Source: an uncultured Alphaproteobacteria bacterium
GTDB lineage: Bacteria > Pseudomonadota > Alphaproteobacteria > RF32 > CAG-239
Reading direction: 5' to 3'
DNA length: 64,000 nt
Assembly: GCA_910577095.1 (NCBI GenBank)
Contig: CAJTLY010000001.1
Coordinates: 64,314-128,313, forward strand
Shown here: positions 30,316 through 40,200 of the stretch, piece after piece
Layout of the letters: each line of letters begins with the position of its first letter
Numbering within the stretch: position 1 is the first letter of the stretch
Translations under genes and position numbers: made by a program
The notes under the pieces: generated by a model
Told to the model about the DNA's origin: nothing
What the model saw: only the letters and a program-made list of their open reading frames with translations
Database searches by the model: none

Positions 30316-32362
30316 CCTCACTTGCACCGGATAAAGACTCTACTTTTGCTTCGGCGCCGACCTTAATTTCTCCGCTCATAATCTTTTGTGAGCCGATGTT
30401 TTTTTCTTCCAGCGGCATCAGCGGCGACGCCGGGACGGTTTGCGGTTGTCCGATCCCTTTGTCATTTCGGTTATCGGAAGCCTGTAACGGTGATTTTACC
30501 GGCGTGCGATAATTAATCCGGTTCCATTCTTTAAACCATCGATTGAATTCCTGCAAAGACTTTTGAGCGCTGTCATTGGTGTACTTAACCGTATCAAGGG
30601 CGGCTTTTACCGCTTTTTTGGTGGTTTTGGAAAGTTTGGTTCGCCCAAACTCGCTGCATTTGGGACCGTTTTCAAACAAGTTGTTCAAAATCTCTTCCAC
30701 CGGACAAATTGAACGGTTAATGACCAGCTGCTTGTTGCCGGGTGTCTTAACCGCCAAGGCAACCAGTTGCCCGTTGCGAAAACGGTCGGACAAATCCTGA
30801 TTCGGAGTTCCGATCAAATCGTCCATTCCAGCCAGCCCTTCGATAACAACCGTCGTGTCGGTCGCATCCGGAAGTTTGCGAATTGCCTGCATGACTTTTT
30901 CCAACTGACCGAACAGGCACATTGTTTGTCGCAAATAGGCATTGCGCTTTTCCATCAGGTTACGACTGTCCACCCAGGGGTGGTTCATTTTGGGCAACCA
31001 TTCCGCGGTGGGTTTCAGCCGGCACATATCATCATAAATATACATATCGGACGGCAAATCGAGATACACGAAATAAGCATTGTTTCCTTTGTCCTCTGCC
31101 AGATCGTCCAGCATCATATCAATACTTTTGAAAGAGTTGACAACATACAGCTTGTTATAACTAAAACCGATCATCGGCGTTTTGGAAGGATTGTAAAAAG
31201 GTTTCAGATAACCGTAAAGTTTTTCCATCATTGCTTCATTTTTGAACCAACCGGTACTTTCAAGCCATTGAACCAACAGAATTTGAATTTTGTCGCCGGC
31301 AGTCATCGGCACACCGTCAAGATTCAACGGTACGTTAACCTTGGTTACGCAGCGGTCAACTGCAACCTGATTGTCTTTTTTGCAAAGGTTGACGCCGTGC
31401 GACTGATAGGCGCTGATTTTATAACCTTCTTGTTTTAATTTGTCATAAACGGCGTTATTCTGCAGATAAGCTTCGAAATTTTCGCGGTTTTTAAACTGCC
31501 AGTAACCGTTTTTCAGTACCTGATTTTGTAAAAAGTCGATTTCTTCGCCGCTGCCGTAATTCAAATTGCGGGCAGCATTGATAAACTGGTTATTGTTGGT
31601 GACATAAGCGTTCGGATACAGCCGAAAACCGTTTTTGGCATAAAATCCGAGCATGATTTTTAACAGTTGATCCCGATAAACCAGAGCGGCATCGGTGTTT
31701 TTTAAACTGCTCACGTAGTTATATGACGGCAAGTTGGCAACCATGATCGTTACCGTCTTTTTGGCCGGGGCTTGTTCTTCGGCCGGAACCGGTACGGATC
31801 TCATATCCGGATTGACGATAAATTCGCTTTTATCCTTATTTTGATTAATCAGTACGGCACCGAAACAGAAAACGGCCGTCATCACCACCAGAGCTTTGAT
31901 TCTTTTGGGTGTCAGTGCCAACAAGGCAAACATAATCACCGCAACGATCACTGCGGCAAAAGTTTCGGAGCGGCCGCTGGACAGATTTTCGGCGTTAAAG
32001 TTGGCAAATTGGTTAAACATTGCCAAGGTGAACAAACCGGAAACCAGTGCCGTCAGCAAGTAAAGGATAATGCTCAAAAAAGAGAGACAGAAAAAAAGCA
32101 AGACCACGCCGGCAGCAATGGCAATCAGGATATAAAGGGCTTCCGGCCGCAGGCTGCTCGGTCCGCTGAAAATATTGATCGGACCGGAAGACGCAAATAA
32201 AACAAAATCAATTCCCAAAAGAGAGATCGTGATCAGACAGCAGGCGGTAAAATTGAACAAATAATTTAAAAAGCCGCTGTTTTTACGTTTCTTTTTGATC
32301 GCTTTGCCCTGCGCGACCGGCGAAGTTGTTTCGGTATGTTTATCCAATATAACGTCATCCAT
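30296..32362 (-). CDS. membrane protein with degenerate sulfatase/phosphoglycerol-transferase-like domain
   Basis: 688 residues from ATG 32362, which has AGGA eight bases upstream; ATG 32377 lacks a site. About five membrane segments (residues 30-180) are followed by a long periplasmic domain. Its order resembles the alkaline-phosphatase superfamily of LtaS/OpgB-like proteins: TVTIMVANLPSYNY at the first strand, ISAYQSHG, YFVYLDLPSDMY, DTTVVIEGLAGMDD. However the metal-binding Asp/Thr/His residues of active members are replaced. It may be a non-catalytic relative or have changed chemistry. It overlaps yejE. Confidence 0.6.
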   Translation of the reverse strand: MDDVILDKHTETTSPVAQGKAIKKKRKNSGFLNYLFNFTACCLITISLLGIDFVLFASSGPINIFSGPSSLRPEALYILIAIAAGVVLLFFCLSFLSIILYLLTALVSGLFTLAMFNQFANFNAENLSSGRSETFAAVIVAVIMFALLALTPKRIKALVVMTAVFCFGAVLINQNKDKSEFIVNPDMRSVPVPAEEQAPAKKTVTIMVANLPSYNYVSSLKNTDAALVYRDQLLKIMLGFYAKNGFRLYPNAYVTNNNQFINAARNLNYGSGEEIDFLQNQVLKNGYWQFKNRENFEAYLQNNAVYDKLKQEGYKISAYQSHGVNLCKKDNQVAVDRCVTKVNVPLNLDGVPMTAGDKIQILLVQWLESTGWFKNEAMMEKLYGYLKPFYNPSKTPMIGFSYNKLYVVNSFKSIDMMLDDLAEDKGNNAYFVYLDLPSDMYIYDDMCRLKPTAEWLPKMNHPWVDSRNLMEKRNAYLRQTMCLFGQLEKVMQAIRKLPDATDTTVVIEGLAGMDDLIGTPNQDLSDRFRNGQLVALAVKTPGNKQLVINRSICPVEEILNNLFENGPKCSEFGRTKLSKTTKKAVKAALDTVKYTNDSAQKSLQEFNRWFKEWNRINYRTPVKSPLQASDNRNDKGIGQPQTVPASPLMPLEEKNIGSQKIMSGEIKVGAEAKVESLSGASEDAVAAE

Positions 32363-32430
32363 TAGCCTGTTCCTCATTTTGTGGTATCAAGTATTTAACA
32401 TATAAGCATAATCAATTGAACATTTAAAGC

Positions 32431-32466
32431 AAAAAACCCCAAGATTACACAATCTCGGGGTTTTTT
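32431..32466 (-). terminator. terminator of rpsD
   Basis: AAAAAACCCC(G)AGATT-type stem with a 4-base loop, flanked by A-run and T-run; on the minus strand the T-run follows the stem, 24 bases after the rpsD stop. Confidence 0.9.
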
Positions 32467-32489
32467 CGCCAAAGGCGTTACAATGCCGA

Positions 32490-33101
32490 TTATCTGGAGT
32501 AAAATTCGATAACCAGGTTCGGTTCCATAACGGATGCATACGGAACGTCGTCAAACTTCGGAACGAAGGTATATTTGACGCCGAACTTGGAATCGGCTTC
32601 CAAATAAGACGGAACTTCGTGCAGCGAAGATTCGAGAGCGGCAATGACCATCGGCATCTGCTGAGACTTTTCTCTGACCGAGATAACATCGCCGACTTTT
32701 ACCATATAGGAAGGAATGTTAACTCTTTTGCCGTTAACCAGAACATGACCGTGGTTAACAAACTGACGGGCAGCGAAAATAGTCGGCACGAACTTGGCTT
32801 TGTAGACCAAATTGTCCAAACGCGATTCCAAAATACCGATCAGGTTTTCAGCCGCGTCACCGCGTCTTCTGATGGCTTCGGCATAATATTTATGGAATTG
32901 CTTTTCCGAAACGTTGCCATAATAGGTTTTCAATCTCTGTTTAGCCTGCAGCTGTTCGCCGTAGTCGGTCATTTTTTTCTTGCGGGCGCCGTGTTGTCCC
33001 GGACCGTATTCGCGTTTCAGCAACGGGCTCTTGGGATCGCCCCACAGGTTGGCGTGCAAACTGCGGTTTGTTTTTTTCTTGGCTTTAACAATACTTTTCA
33101 T
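32490..33101 (-). CDS. rpsD: 30S ribosomal protein S4
   Basis: 203 residues. The N-terminal region has NLWGDPKSPLLKREYGPGQHG in two parts and GLxQLK-type sequence is replaced by EQLQAKQRLKTYYG. The S4 RNA-binding domain RLDNLVYKAKF, ARQFVNHGHVLVNGK follows. It is a primary 16S rRNA binder. Here it stands alone, as is usual in alphaproteobacteria, outside the alpha operon. Its leader carries two hairpins. Confidence 0.98.
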   Translation of the reverse strand: MKSIVKAKKKTNRSLHANLWGDPKSPLLKREYGPGQHGARKKKMTDYGEQLQAKQRLKTYYGNVSEKQFHKYYAEAIRRRGDAAENLIGILESRLDNLVYKAKFVPTIFAARQFVNHGHVLVNGKRVNIPSYMVKVGDVISVREKSQQMPMVIAALESSLHEVPSYLEADSKFGVKYTFVPKFDDVPYASVMEPNLVIEFYSR

Positions 33102-33109
33102 TAAGTTTA

Positions 33110-33185
33110 TCCTTAAAATTTTATAACATTATTGTCCCGGTAGTCTTGAGAATAATCTCAAGCGGGGTACAACGTACCCTCATTT
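33110..33185 (-). promoter_or_regulatory. structured 5' leader of rpsD, candidate autoregulatory element
   Basis: On the minus strand two hairpins lie in tandem: GGGTAC/GTACCC with a 3-base loop (33165-33179) and CTTGAGA/TCTCAAG with a 4-base loop (33145-33162). The ATG follows about 44 bases later. S4 represses its own mRNA in other bacteria, so a role in feedback is plausible but unproven. Confidence 0.5.
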
Positions 33186-33263
33186 CCGAAAGTGAGTGCA
33201 ATTTATTACAGTTTATTTGAAAAATCAAGCGTTTTTTTCATTTTCGCATGACAGGCATCGGCA

Positions 33264-33989
33264 TTAGCGTTTTTTGTTTTTTTCGTCTTCCTGCGGTGCG
33301 ACGATGCCGCCCGAAATAACAAACTTCAGACCCTCTTCCACCGTCATTTGCAAAAAGACAACGTCTTCTTTGGGAACGAAAATCAAGAAGCCGGAGGTTG
33401 GGTTGGGCGTGGTCGGTATAAAGACGTTCAACATTTCTTTGTTCATGATTTTTTTGACTTCGCCGCCGGTTTCGGTGCTGACAAAGCCCAAAATCCAAAT
33501 TCCCTTGCGCGGATATTCCAACAGCACAACCTGACTGAAGGCCTGGTTTTTATTGGAAAGAAAGGTTTCAAACACTTGTTTGAGCAACGAATACACGGTT
33601 GAAACAACCGGCATTTTTTTAACAATCCAGTCGCCGAGACGGATGAAAAAACGCCCCACAAATCCGGCGGCAAACATACCGATCACGATCATCGACACGA
33701 TCAAAACCACCACGCCGAGGCCGGGAATGGTAAACGGCAGATCATTATAATAAGTTTTCAGTTGCGGCGGCAACAGGCGCCCCACCCCGGCGTCAATCCA
33801 CAGAATAATCTTGTAGGCCATATAAAAAGTGATCGACACCGGTGCCGTTACCAGAATGCCGGTAAAGAAATAAGCGCGAATTTTGGCACCGAGTTTCATA
33901 AACACGTGCTGTTCCCGCGTTTTGGCATTTTGAATTGCGAGTGCCCGTGCCTTCAGTTCAGCGCTTTTTTTCTTTCTTTTTCGTGACAT
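33264..33989 (-). CDS. DUF502 family membrane protein
   Basis: 241 residues. Very basic N-terminus, two membrane segments (about 40-62 and 90-115) and a conserved soluble C-terminal part with TTPNPTSGFLIFVPKEDV. This matches the DUF502 pattern and length. The molecular role is unknown. It begins 1 base after the recJ stop, an arrangement frequently seen in alphaproteobacteria. Confidence 0.88.
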   Translation of the reverse strand: MSRKRKKKSAELKARALAIQNAKTREQHVFMKLGAKIRAYFFTGILVTAPVSITFYMAYKIILWIDAGVGRLLPPQLKTYYNDLPFTIPGLGVVVLIVSMIVIGMFAAGFVGRFFIRLGDWIVKKMPVVSTVYSLLKQVFETFLSNKNQAFSQVVLLEYPRKGIWILGFVSTETGGEVKKIMNKEMLNVFIPTTPNPTSGFLIFVPKEDVVFLQMTVEEGLKFVISGGIVAPQEDEKNKKR

Positions 33990-33990
33990 T

Positions 33991-35715
33991 TCAACCTCTC
34001 ATTGCATCTTCAATAATAAATTGCACCTGATTGCGTCCCTGCCAATTGTCTTTGCGCAAGGTTCCGGCCAGATTAAATACTTCGCCGTGATGATTCAGCA
34101 GCGCTTTGCCGATTTCGTTATCGGCGGCGCGAAAAGCCATTGCCTTTAGAGTTCCGCCGCTCAGGGAACCGAGCTGACAGCGTATGTGACCGCTGCCGAC
34201 AATATCGGAGTGCAGAATGCGGACATTGCTCAGCATCAGCCGCGGTTCGGGATTGCCGGCCCCGAAAGGTTCCAGCAGCGCCAGACGATCGGCAAATTCC
34301 GGGGTGGCTGCGTTAAGACTGACGATCCCGTCAATTTCCACCACCGGGGTCAGCGTTTCCGTCCCCAAATATTTTTCGGCATATTCCCCGGCAAAGGTAC
34401 GAAAAGCTTCCAGATTGCTTTCTTCAAGTGAAAAACCGGCTGCCATATTGTGGCCGCCCCCTTTGGTCAGCAAGCCTTTTTCTTTGGCGGCCATCACCAA
34501 AGCGCCGATGTTGAGGCCGGGAATTGAGCGGGCGGAGCCTTTAACTTCGTCAGCCTCAATCGACATCACAAACGACGGCAGATTATATCTTTCTTTCAGT
34601 TTGCCGGCGACAATTCCGATCACGCCCTGATGCCAGTCTTGTCCGTACACAAAAGCGATCGGATATTGCTGAGGCGTTCCTTCCAGCGTTTCCATGGCCT
34701 GCAACAAGACATAGGCTTCTATTTCTTTACGAAGCGCATTACAAGAGTCCAGTTTGTCGGCCAGCACGGCGGCTTCAAAATCGTCGGCGGCACATAACAG
34801 CCGGTTTCCGATCGAAGCTTCGCCGACCCGGCCGCCGGCGTTGATCCTTGGTCCCAATACATAACCGAGATGATAACTTGAAGGCGCTTCCGTGACCGAA
34901 GCTTTGTCAATCAGCGCCTTGATGCCGCAGTTCTGCCGTAACGACATAATTTTCAGCCCCTGACGGACAAACGCCCGGTTCAGTCCCAACAGCGGCACCA
35001 CATCGCAAACGGTTCCCAAAGCGACCAAATCCAACCATTTCATCAGATCCGGCGCCGGTCGGGCAGCATAAAAACCGCGATTGCGAAGCTGACGGTTAAC
35101 CGCAACCACGGTAAGAAATACCACGCCGACTGCGGCCAGATACTTCAAATCGGGGTGTTCATCGTCTTCGTCAAGACGCTTCGGATTGACAACCGCATAG
35201 ATATCGGGCAGTTTGGTTTCCGCTTCGTGGTGGTCCAGCACAATCACGTCCATTCCTTGGTCGCGTGCATATTCCAAAACCTCAAAAGCCGTCGTTCCGC
35301 AATCGGTCGTTATCAACAGCTTCGTACCGATGGCGGCAAATTCGTCAACCGCGCTTTTGCTCGGCCCGTAGCCCTCTTCCCGCTCGGGAATATGGACCGG
35401 CACCTTGCAGCCGACCGATTGCAAGAACAATTTCAGCAGTGACGATGAGGTGGCGCCGTCAACGTCATAATCGCCGATAACGGCTGCTTGTTCTCCGTTT
35501 TCCACCGCCTCTGCAATTCGCGCCGCCGCTTTTTCCATATCTTTCAGACAAGCGGGATCCGGCATCAGATTTTGCAGTTTGGGATATAAAAAGTCGTTGC
35601 TTTGCCCTATGTCAATTCCCCGCGAGACCATGATTTGCGCCACCACCGGCGGGAGACCGTAACGGGCGGCAACAAGTTCGGCGGCATTTTCGTCAAACCC
35701 CGCAAATTTCCACAT
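33991..35715 (-). CDS. recJ: single-stranded-DNA-specific 5'-3' exonuclease RecJ
   Basis: 574 residues from the ATG at 35715 (MWKFAGF), with AGGCGG upstream; a longer frame to 35877 would overlap the OmpA-like gene and lacks RecJ features. DHH phosphoesterase motifs GDYDVDGATSS, LDHHEAE and the DHHA1 motif GGGHNMAAG are intact, followed by an OB-fold region. It acts in recombination and mismatch repair, as does MutL. Confidence 0.95.
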   Translation of the reverse strand: MWKFAGFDENAAELVAARYGLPPVVAQIMVSRGIDIGQSNDFLYPKLQNLMPDPACLKDMEKAAARIAEAVENGEQAAVIGDYDVDGATSSSLLKLFLQSVGCKVPVHIPEREEGYGPSKSAVDEFAAIGTKLLITTDCGTTAFEVLEYARDQGMDVIVLDHHEAETKLPDIYAVVNPKRLDEDDEHPDLKYLAAVGVVFLTVVAVNRQLRNRGFYAARPAPDLMKWLDLVALGTVCDVVPLLGLNRAFVRQGLKIMSLRQNCGIKALIDKASVTEAPSSYHLGYVLGPRINAGGRVGEASIGNRLLCAADDFEAAVLADKLDSCNALRKEIEAYVLLQAMETLEGTPQQYPIAFVYGQDWHQGVIGIVAGKLKERYNLPSFVMSIEADEVKGSARSIPGLNIGALVMAAKEKGLLTKGGGHNMAAGFSLEESNLEAFRTFAGEYAEKYLGTETLTPVVEIDGIVSLNAATPEFADRLALLEPFGAGNPEPRLMLSNVRILHSDIVGSGHIRCQLGSLSGGTLKAMAFRAADNEIGKALLNHHGEVFNLAGTLRKDNWQGRNQVQFIIEDAMRG

Positions 35716-35776
35716 ATTTCCGCCTAAGGATTTGGTATTGTCAAAGCAGTTGTCCACGGCAGTATTCCTTTGGTTG

Positions 35777-36397
35777 TTAGTAACTGATGTAAATTTCGGC
35801 ACGCCGGTTAAGACGTTCGCCTTCGGGCATAATTTCCCGATACAGCGGCTGACTGTCAGACAACGCTTCAACGGCAACCGATTTTTGGGGTACGCCGGCC
35901 CGGATTAAAGCAGCGGCAACGTTCTCGGCCCGTTTGAGCGAGGTTTGAAAATTGATCATTTTGTGAGTGGCCATATCGGTGTTGCGGGTACGGCTGGAAG
36001 AAAAGCCATAAACCGTAACATGGGCGTTTTTACGTTTGGCCAACCGGGCAACATAACGAATTTCATTGTCATATTCCGGCGCAATAACGGCGCTGCCGTC
36101 CGCAAACAAAATAGTTGCCGCTTGATAAGCGACGGAAGGTTCAACTGCAGCCGCAATTGTTTTTTTCGACGTGTTCCGACGTTTTTCGGCGGTCGAAGCT
36201 TTTTCCCGGGTTATCGGTTTGACCGGCGCCGCGGTTGTCTGTTCGCCTTGTTTGTGAATCGGCTGATAGCTGTTTGCCGCCGGTTGAGACGTTTCCGCCG
36301 GTTTGGGGGGCGATTGTTCTGCAGACGTGCACGCGCTCAGAAAACCACACAAAATCATCGCTGCCGCATACCCGGCCTTCTTGTTTTTCCGTAACAT
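35777..36397 (-). CDS. OmpA-family peptidoglycan-associated lipoprotein
   Basis: 206 residues. A lipoprotein signal ends with the lipobox LSAC (about residue 23). A Pro/Ser/Thr-rich linker (25-80) leads to an OmpA C-terminal domain (about 92-205) with ILFADGSAVIAPEY, VYGFSSS, SLKRAENVAAALIRAGV and NRRAEIYI. It would bind peptidoglycan from the outer membrane. The usual binding Asp/Arg pair is only partly recognisable (ERLNRRAEI). It is 61 bases upstream of recJ. Confidence 0.85.
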   Translation of the reverse strand: MLRKNKKAGYAAAMILCGFLSACTSAEQSPPKPAETSQPAANSYQPIHKQGEQTTAAPVKPITREKASTAEKRRNTSKKTIAAAVEPSVAYQAATILFADGSAVIAPEYDNEIRYVARLAKRKNAHVTVYGFSSSRTRNTDMATHKMINFQTSLKRAENVAAALIRAGVPQKSVAVEALSDSQPLYREIMPEGERLNRRAEIYISY

Positions 36398-36557
36398 TTT
36401 CTTCCCCCGTTTGATTGATAAACTTTAACATTTTTAACGTAATAATCATGATAACACAAGCGGAAAATTGTAAAATAGAAACTTTTTAAAAATCAATTTG
36501 TCTTTTATAAAATATTGTTATATCATTTTAGAACAGTTGATAAGGGAGGAATATATT

Positions 36558-37157
36558 ATGTCAAAAATATGCAAACTTTTTATGATGTTGATGCTGGTTG
36601 CCGCCTGCTCCGAAAAAGACAGCCGCGAACCGCTGACGATTACCACTTCGGAAGGAAATACGGTCACTTATAAAGTGGAACTGGCGCAAAGCCGCGAAGA
36701 ACTCACCACCGGTCTGATGAACCGTACCGCCATGGAAGCCGATTCCGGGATGATTTTTGACCTGTCCGCTTTCAACAATGTTCCGACCGCCATGTGGATG
36801 AAAGACACCAAACTGGCGTTGGATATGCTTTTTATCGATCGTGACGGCATGATCTTTTGGATCTATGAAAACGCCGAGCCGGATTCTTTAAAAATGATCG
36901 TTTCGCCCTATCCCGCTTTTGCGGTTCTGGAAGTTAACGCCGGTGACGTCGCCGCCAAAGGCATCAAAATCGGCGATACCGTAAATTACAAAATTTTCAA
37001 TCGTGACGGCGAAGAAAAAAGCGTCAGCGCTGACCCGGCTGCCGAAGACAAAAACGAAACCGACGTTTCTGAGGTAAAAGAGCCGGAAGCACCGACAGAA
37101 ACCGTTGCCGCGGATGAAGCACCGGCGGACGAAGTCGAAAAGAAAGCCGAAGAATAA
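36558..37157 (+). CDS. DUF192 lipoprotein
   Basis: 199 residues from ATG 36558, with GGGAGG upstream; a longer frame from 36498 runs through the promoter. Lipobox VAAC at about 18. The DUF192 domain (about 25-140) shows VELAQSREELTTGLMNR, GMIFD, WMKDTKLALDMLFID and AVLEVNAG in order. The C-terminal 55 residues are Glu/Ala/Pro-rich and probably disordered. Its function is unknown. Confidence 0.9.
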   Translation: MSKICKLFMMLMLVAACSEKDSREPLTITTSEGNTVTYKVELAQSREELTTGLMNRTAMEADSGMIFDLSAFNNVPTAMWMKDTKLALDMLFIDRDGMIFWIYENAEPDSLKMIVSPYPAFAVLEVNAGDVAAKGIKIGDTVNYKIFNRDGEEKSVSADPAAEDKNETDVSEVKEPEAPTETVAADEAPADEVEKKAEE

Positions 37158-37180
37158 ATATTGCGACGGTCGCTGTCTTT

Positions 37181-37220
37181 AACACCCCCGAAAGACACTG
37201 GTTTTTCGGGGTGTTTTTTT
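37181..37220. terminator. bidirectional terminator between the DUF192 gene and mfd
   Basis: AACACCCC(C)GAAA and TTTCGGGGTGTT pair around a short loop and are followed by seven T; the genes converge here. Confidence 0.92.
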
Positions 37221-37245
37221 AGCGGAACAACTCCCTTGTCTCACA

Positions 37246-40200
37246 TTAAAGCCGGTTGATTTTGGCCACATAATCCTTGATCGTTTCCAAACGGCGGCTG
37301 TAGCTTTCCAAATCTTTTTCCACCAACAGTTTCTGATCGGGACGAACTTTAAGCGAACCAAAAGAACGCGCCACCAGTTCTACCAGCTTTTCCGGCGCGC
37401 GAAAAACATTATTGTGAAAAGTAATCAAAAACCCTTTGGCACCGGCGTCAATTTTTTCAATGTTGGCACAGCGGCACAATTGCTTGATTTCCACCGTCTT
37501 AAGCAAATTTTCCACTTCCGGCGGTACCGGACCGAAACGGTCAACCAACTCTTCGCGCATGTCAAGCAACGCTTCCGGCGTTTCCAAACTGCCGATGCGT
37601 TTATACAATCCCAGCCGTACGCCCAGATCGCGCACATAGGTTTCGGGAATCATAATCGGCACGCCGGTAACGATTTGCGGACTCCATTCACTTGTTCCTT
37701 TGGTCTCCGCTTCGGCATCCGCACCGGCTTTGATGCGGGCGATTTCCTCTTCCAGCATATGATGATACAGGGCAATACCGACCTCTTTGATATGCCCCGA
37801 CTGTTCTTCGCCGAGAATATTCCCCGATCCGCGGATGTCCATGTCATGACTGGCCAGAGAGAACCCGGCACCCAAACTGTCCAGCGCCTGCAAAATGCTC
37901 AAACGCCGCTCGGCAATCGGCTTCAAATTCTTTTTCGGCGGCACCGTAAAATAGCAGTAACCGCGCACTTTCGAACGGCCGATCCGTCCCCGCAGCTGAT
38001 AAAGCTGAGCCAAACCGAACATGTCTGCCCGATAAACGATCATGGTATTAACCGACGGCATATCAATTCCCGATTCGATAATCGTCGTCGAAAGCAAAAT
38101 GTCTCCCTTGCGGTCGGCAAAAGCATTCATCACCTCTTCCAGCTGCTTAACCGGCATTTGGCCGTGAGCGACCAAAATTTTGGCATCGGGCGCCAGTTCC
38201 TGCAACACGTCATGAACCCGCGCAATATCCGAAACCCGGGGACAAACGACAAAAGTCTGGCCGCCGCGGAATTTCTCACGGTAGATTGCCTCCTTGATCA
38301 TCACGCCGTCAAACGGCATCACGAAAGTTCGCGCCGCCAACCTGTCAACCGGCGGGGTGGCGATAATGCTCAACTGTTTCACGCCGGTCAAAGACATTTG
38401 CAACGTCCGCGGGATCGGCGTGGCCGTCAGTGTCAGCACATGAACGTCAGCTTTCAGATTTTTGAGTTTTTCTTTGTGCGCAACCCCGAAATGCTGTTCT
38501 TCGTCAATAATCAGCAGCCCGAGATTGCTGAATTTGATATTGTTGGCCAACAGCGCATGGGTACCGATGACAATATCCACCGAACCGTCTTTCAGTCCTT
38601 CTTTGATTTTACGGGCCTCGGTTGCCGTCTGTAAACGCGACAACATTCGCACCCTGAGCGGAAAACCGGACATTCGTTGCATAAAATTGTAATAATGCTG
38701 CCGGGCCAGCAAAGTGGTCGGTACAATCAACGCGACCTGAGCGCCCGACATCGCCGCCGCAAAAGCGGCCCGGAGCGCCACTTCGGTTTTGCCGAAACCG
38801 ACGTCGCCGCAAACCAGCCGGTCCATCGGAATCCCCGCCGACAAATCGCCGAGAACGTCGCCGATCGCATTCAGCTGATCTTCGGTTTCGTTATAGGGAA
38901 AACCGGAACAAAATTCGTCATATAATCCTTCGGGCGCAATGTAGGCTTCCGCTTTTTTCAATTGTCGCTGCGCCGCTATCGCAATCAGCTTTTCGGCAAT
39001 CTCGTGAATACGTTTTTTAACCTTCGCCTTTTTAGCTTCCCAAGCCGAGCCGCCGAGAGTGTCCAACTGAATGTTGTCATCGTCAATTCCGTAGCGGGAA
39101 ACCGTTTCGATGTTTTCGACCGGCACAAACAATTTGTCGCCGTTGGCATAAATAATCTTCAGGCAATCGTGCGGCGCACCGCCGGCCGTAATGTTTTCCA
39201 ACCCCATAAAACGCCCGATGCCGTGCTCGATATGAACAACCGGTTCGCCGATGTTGAGGGCGGAAATGTCCGCGATAAAATCTTTGGAAGTTACCTTTTT
39301 GACGGTACGGCGGTTTTGTCTGGCACCCAGAATATCCTGTTCGGCAACCACGCACAATCCGTCGCCGCGAAATCCGTGAGGCAGATTAAGCACAATCATT
39401 GCCACCTTGCGACTGTCAGCCTTATCAACCGCTTCTTGCCAACTGTCGGCAAAGGTGAACTCCAGCGAAGCAAAACGACTCTCGGCTTTGGCGTCGTTGA
39501 TCAAAGTAAACAGCCGCTCGCGCGATCCCGGAGAATAACAGCAGACGATCCGTTTCATTTTTCCGTATTCGGTCAAATAGGCAAGCAAATCCAAATAAAC
39601 CTGAGCGGCGTTAACGCTTTTGGCAGCAGAAAAGTCGCGTCCCGGCAAAATGCCGGTATCGCGATTGTCGTCGCTTTCGGGCAGATTCATTCCGGTAAAA
39701 GACACCGCACGGCGGTTTCGGATAATATTGCCGAATTCTTTTTCGTCGAGGTATAATTGTTCCGGCGGCACCGGGCGATAATTGTCGACTTCTCCGGCAT
39801 TTTTGACTTTCAGGGCTTCCAGCCGCGACACATAATGGTCGGCAATGCTTTCGCTTTTTGAAGATAAGGCGGCCTCGGCATTGCGACCGATCACAATTTT
39901 GGCACGCGGCAGATATTCAAACAGGCTCGGCAGCGGTTCTTCATAAAAAAACGGCAGCCAGTTTTCCATTCCCATATACTTGCGCCCGTTAGAGACCGCT
40001 TCGTAAATCTCGTCGTCTTTGAAGACGGCGCCAAAAGCCTCGCGATAACGGCTGCGAAAACTCCTGATCGTATTCTCGTCCAACACCGCTTCCCCGGCAG
40101 CCTGGAACAAATAGCTTTTGATTTCGCCGGTGGTTCGTTGACTCAAAGCATCAAAAGTGCGGATTTTTTCCACTTCGTCGCCAAACAGGTCAATCCGCAG

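Noticed and set aside
37414..38634. 406-codon + strand frame inside mfd
   Set aside because: Shadow of the Mfd helicase region; composition rich in His, Gln and Arg and no domain.
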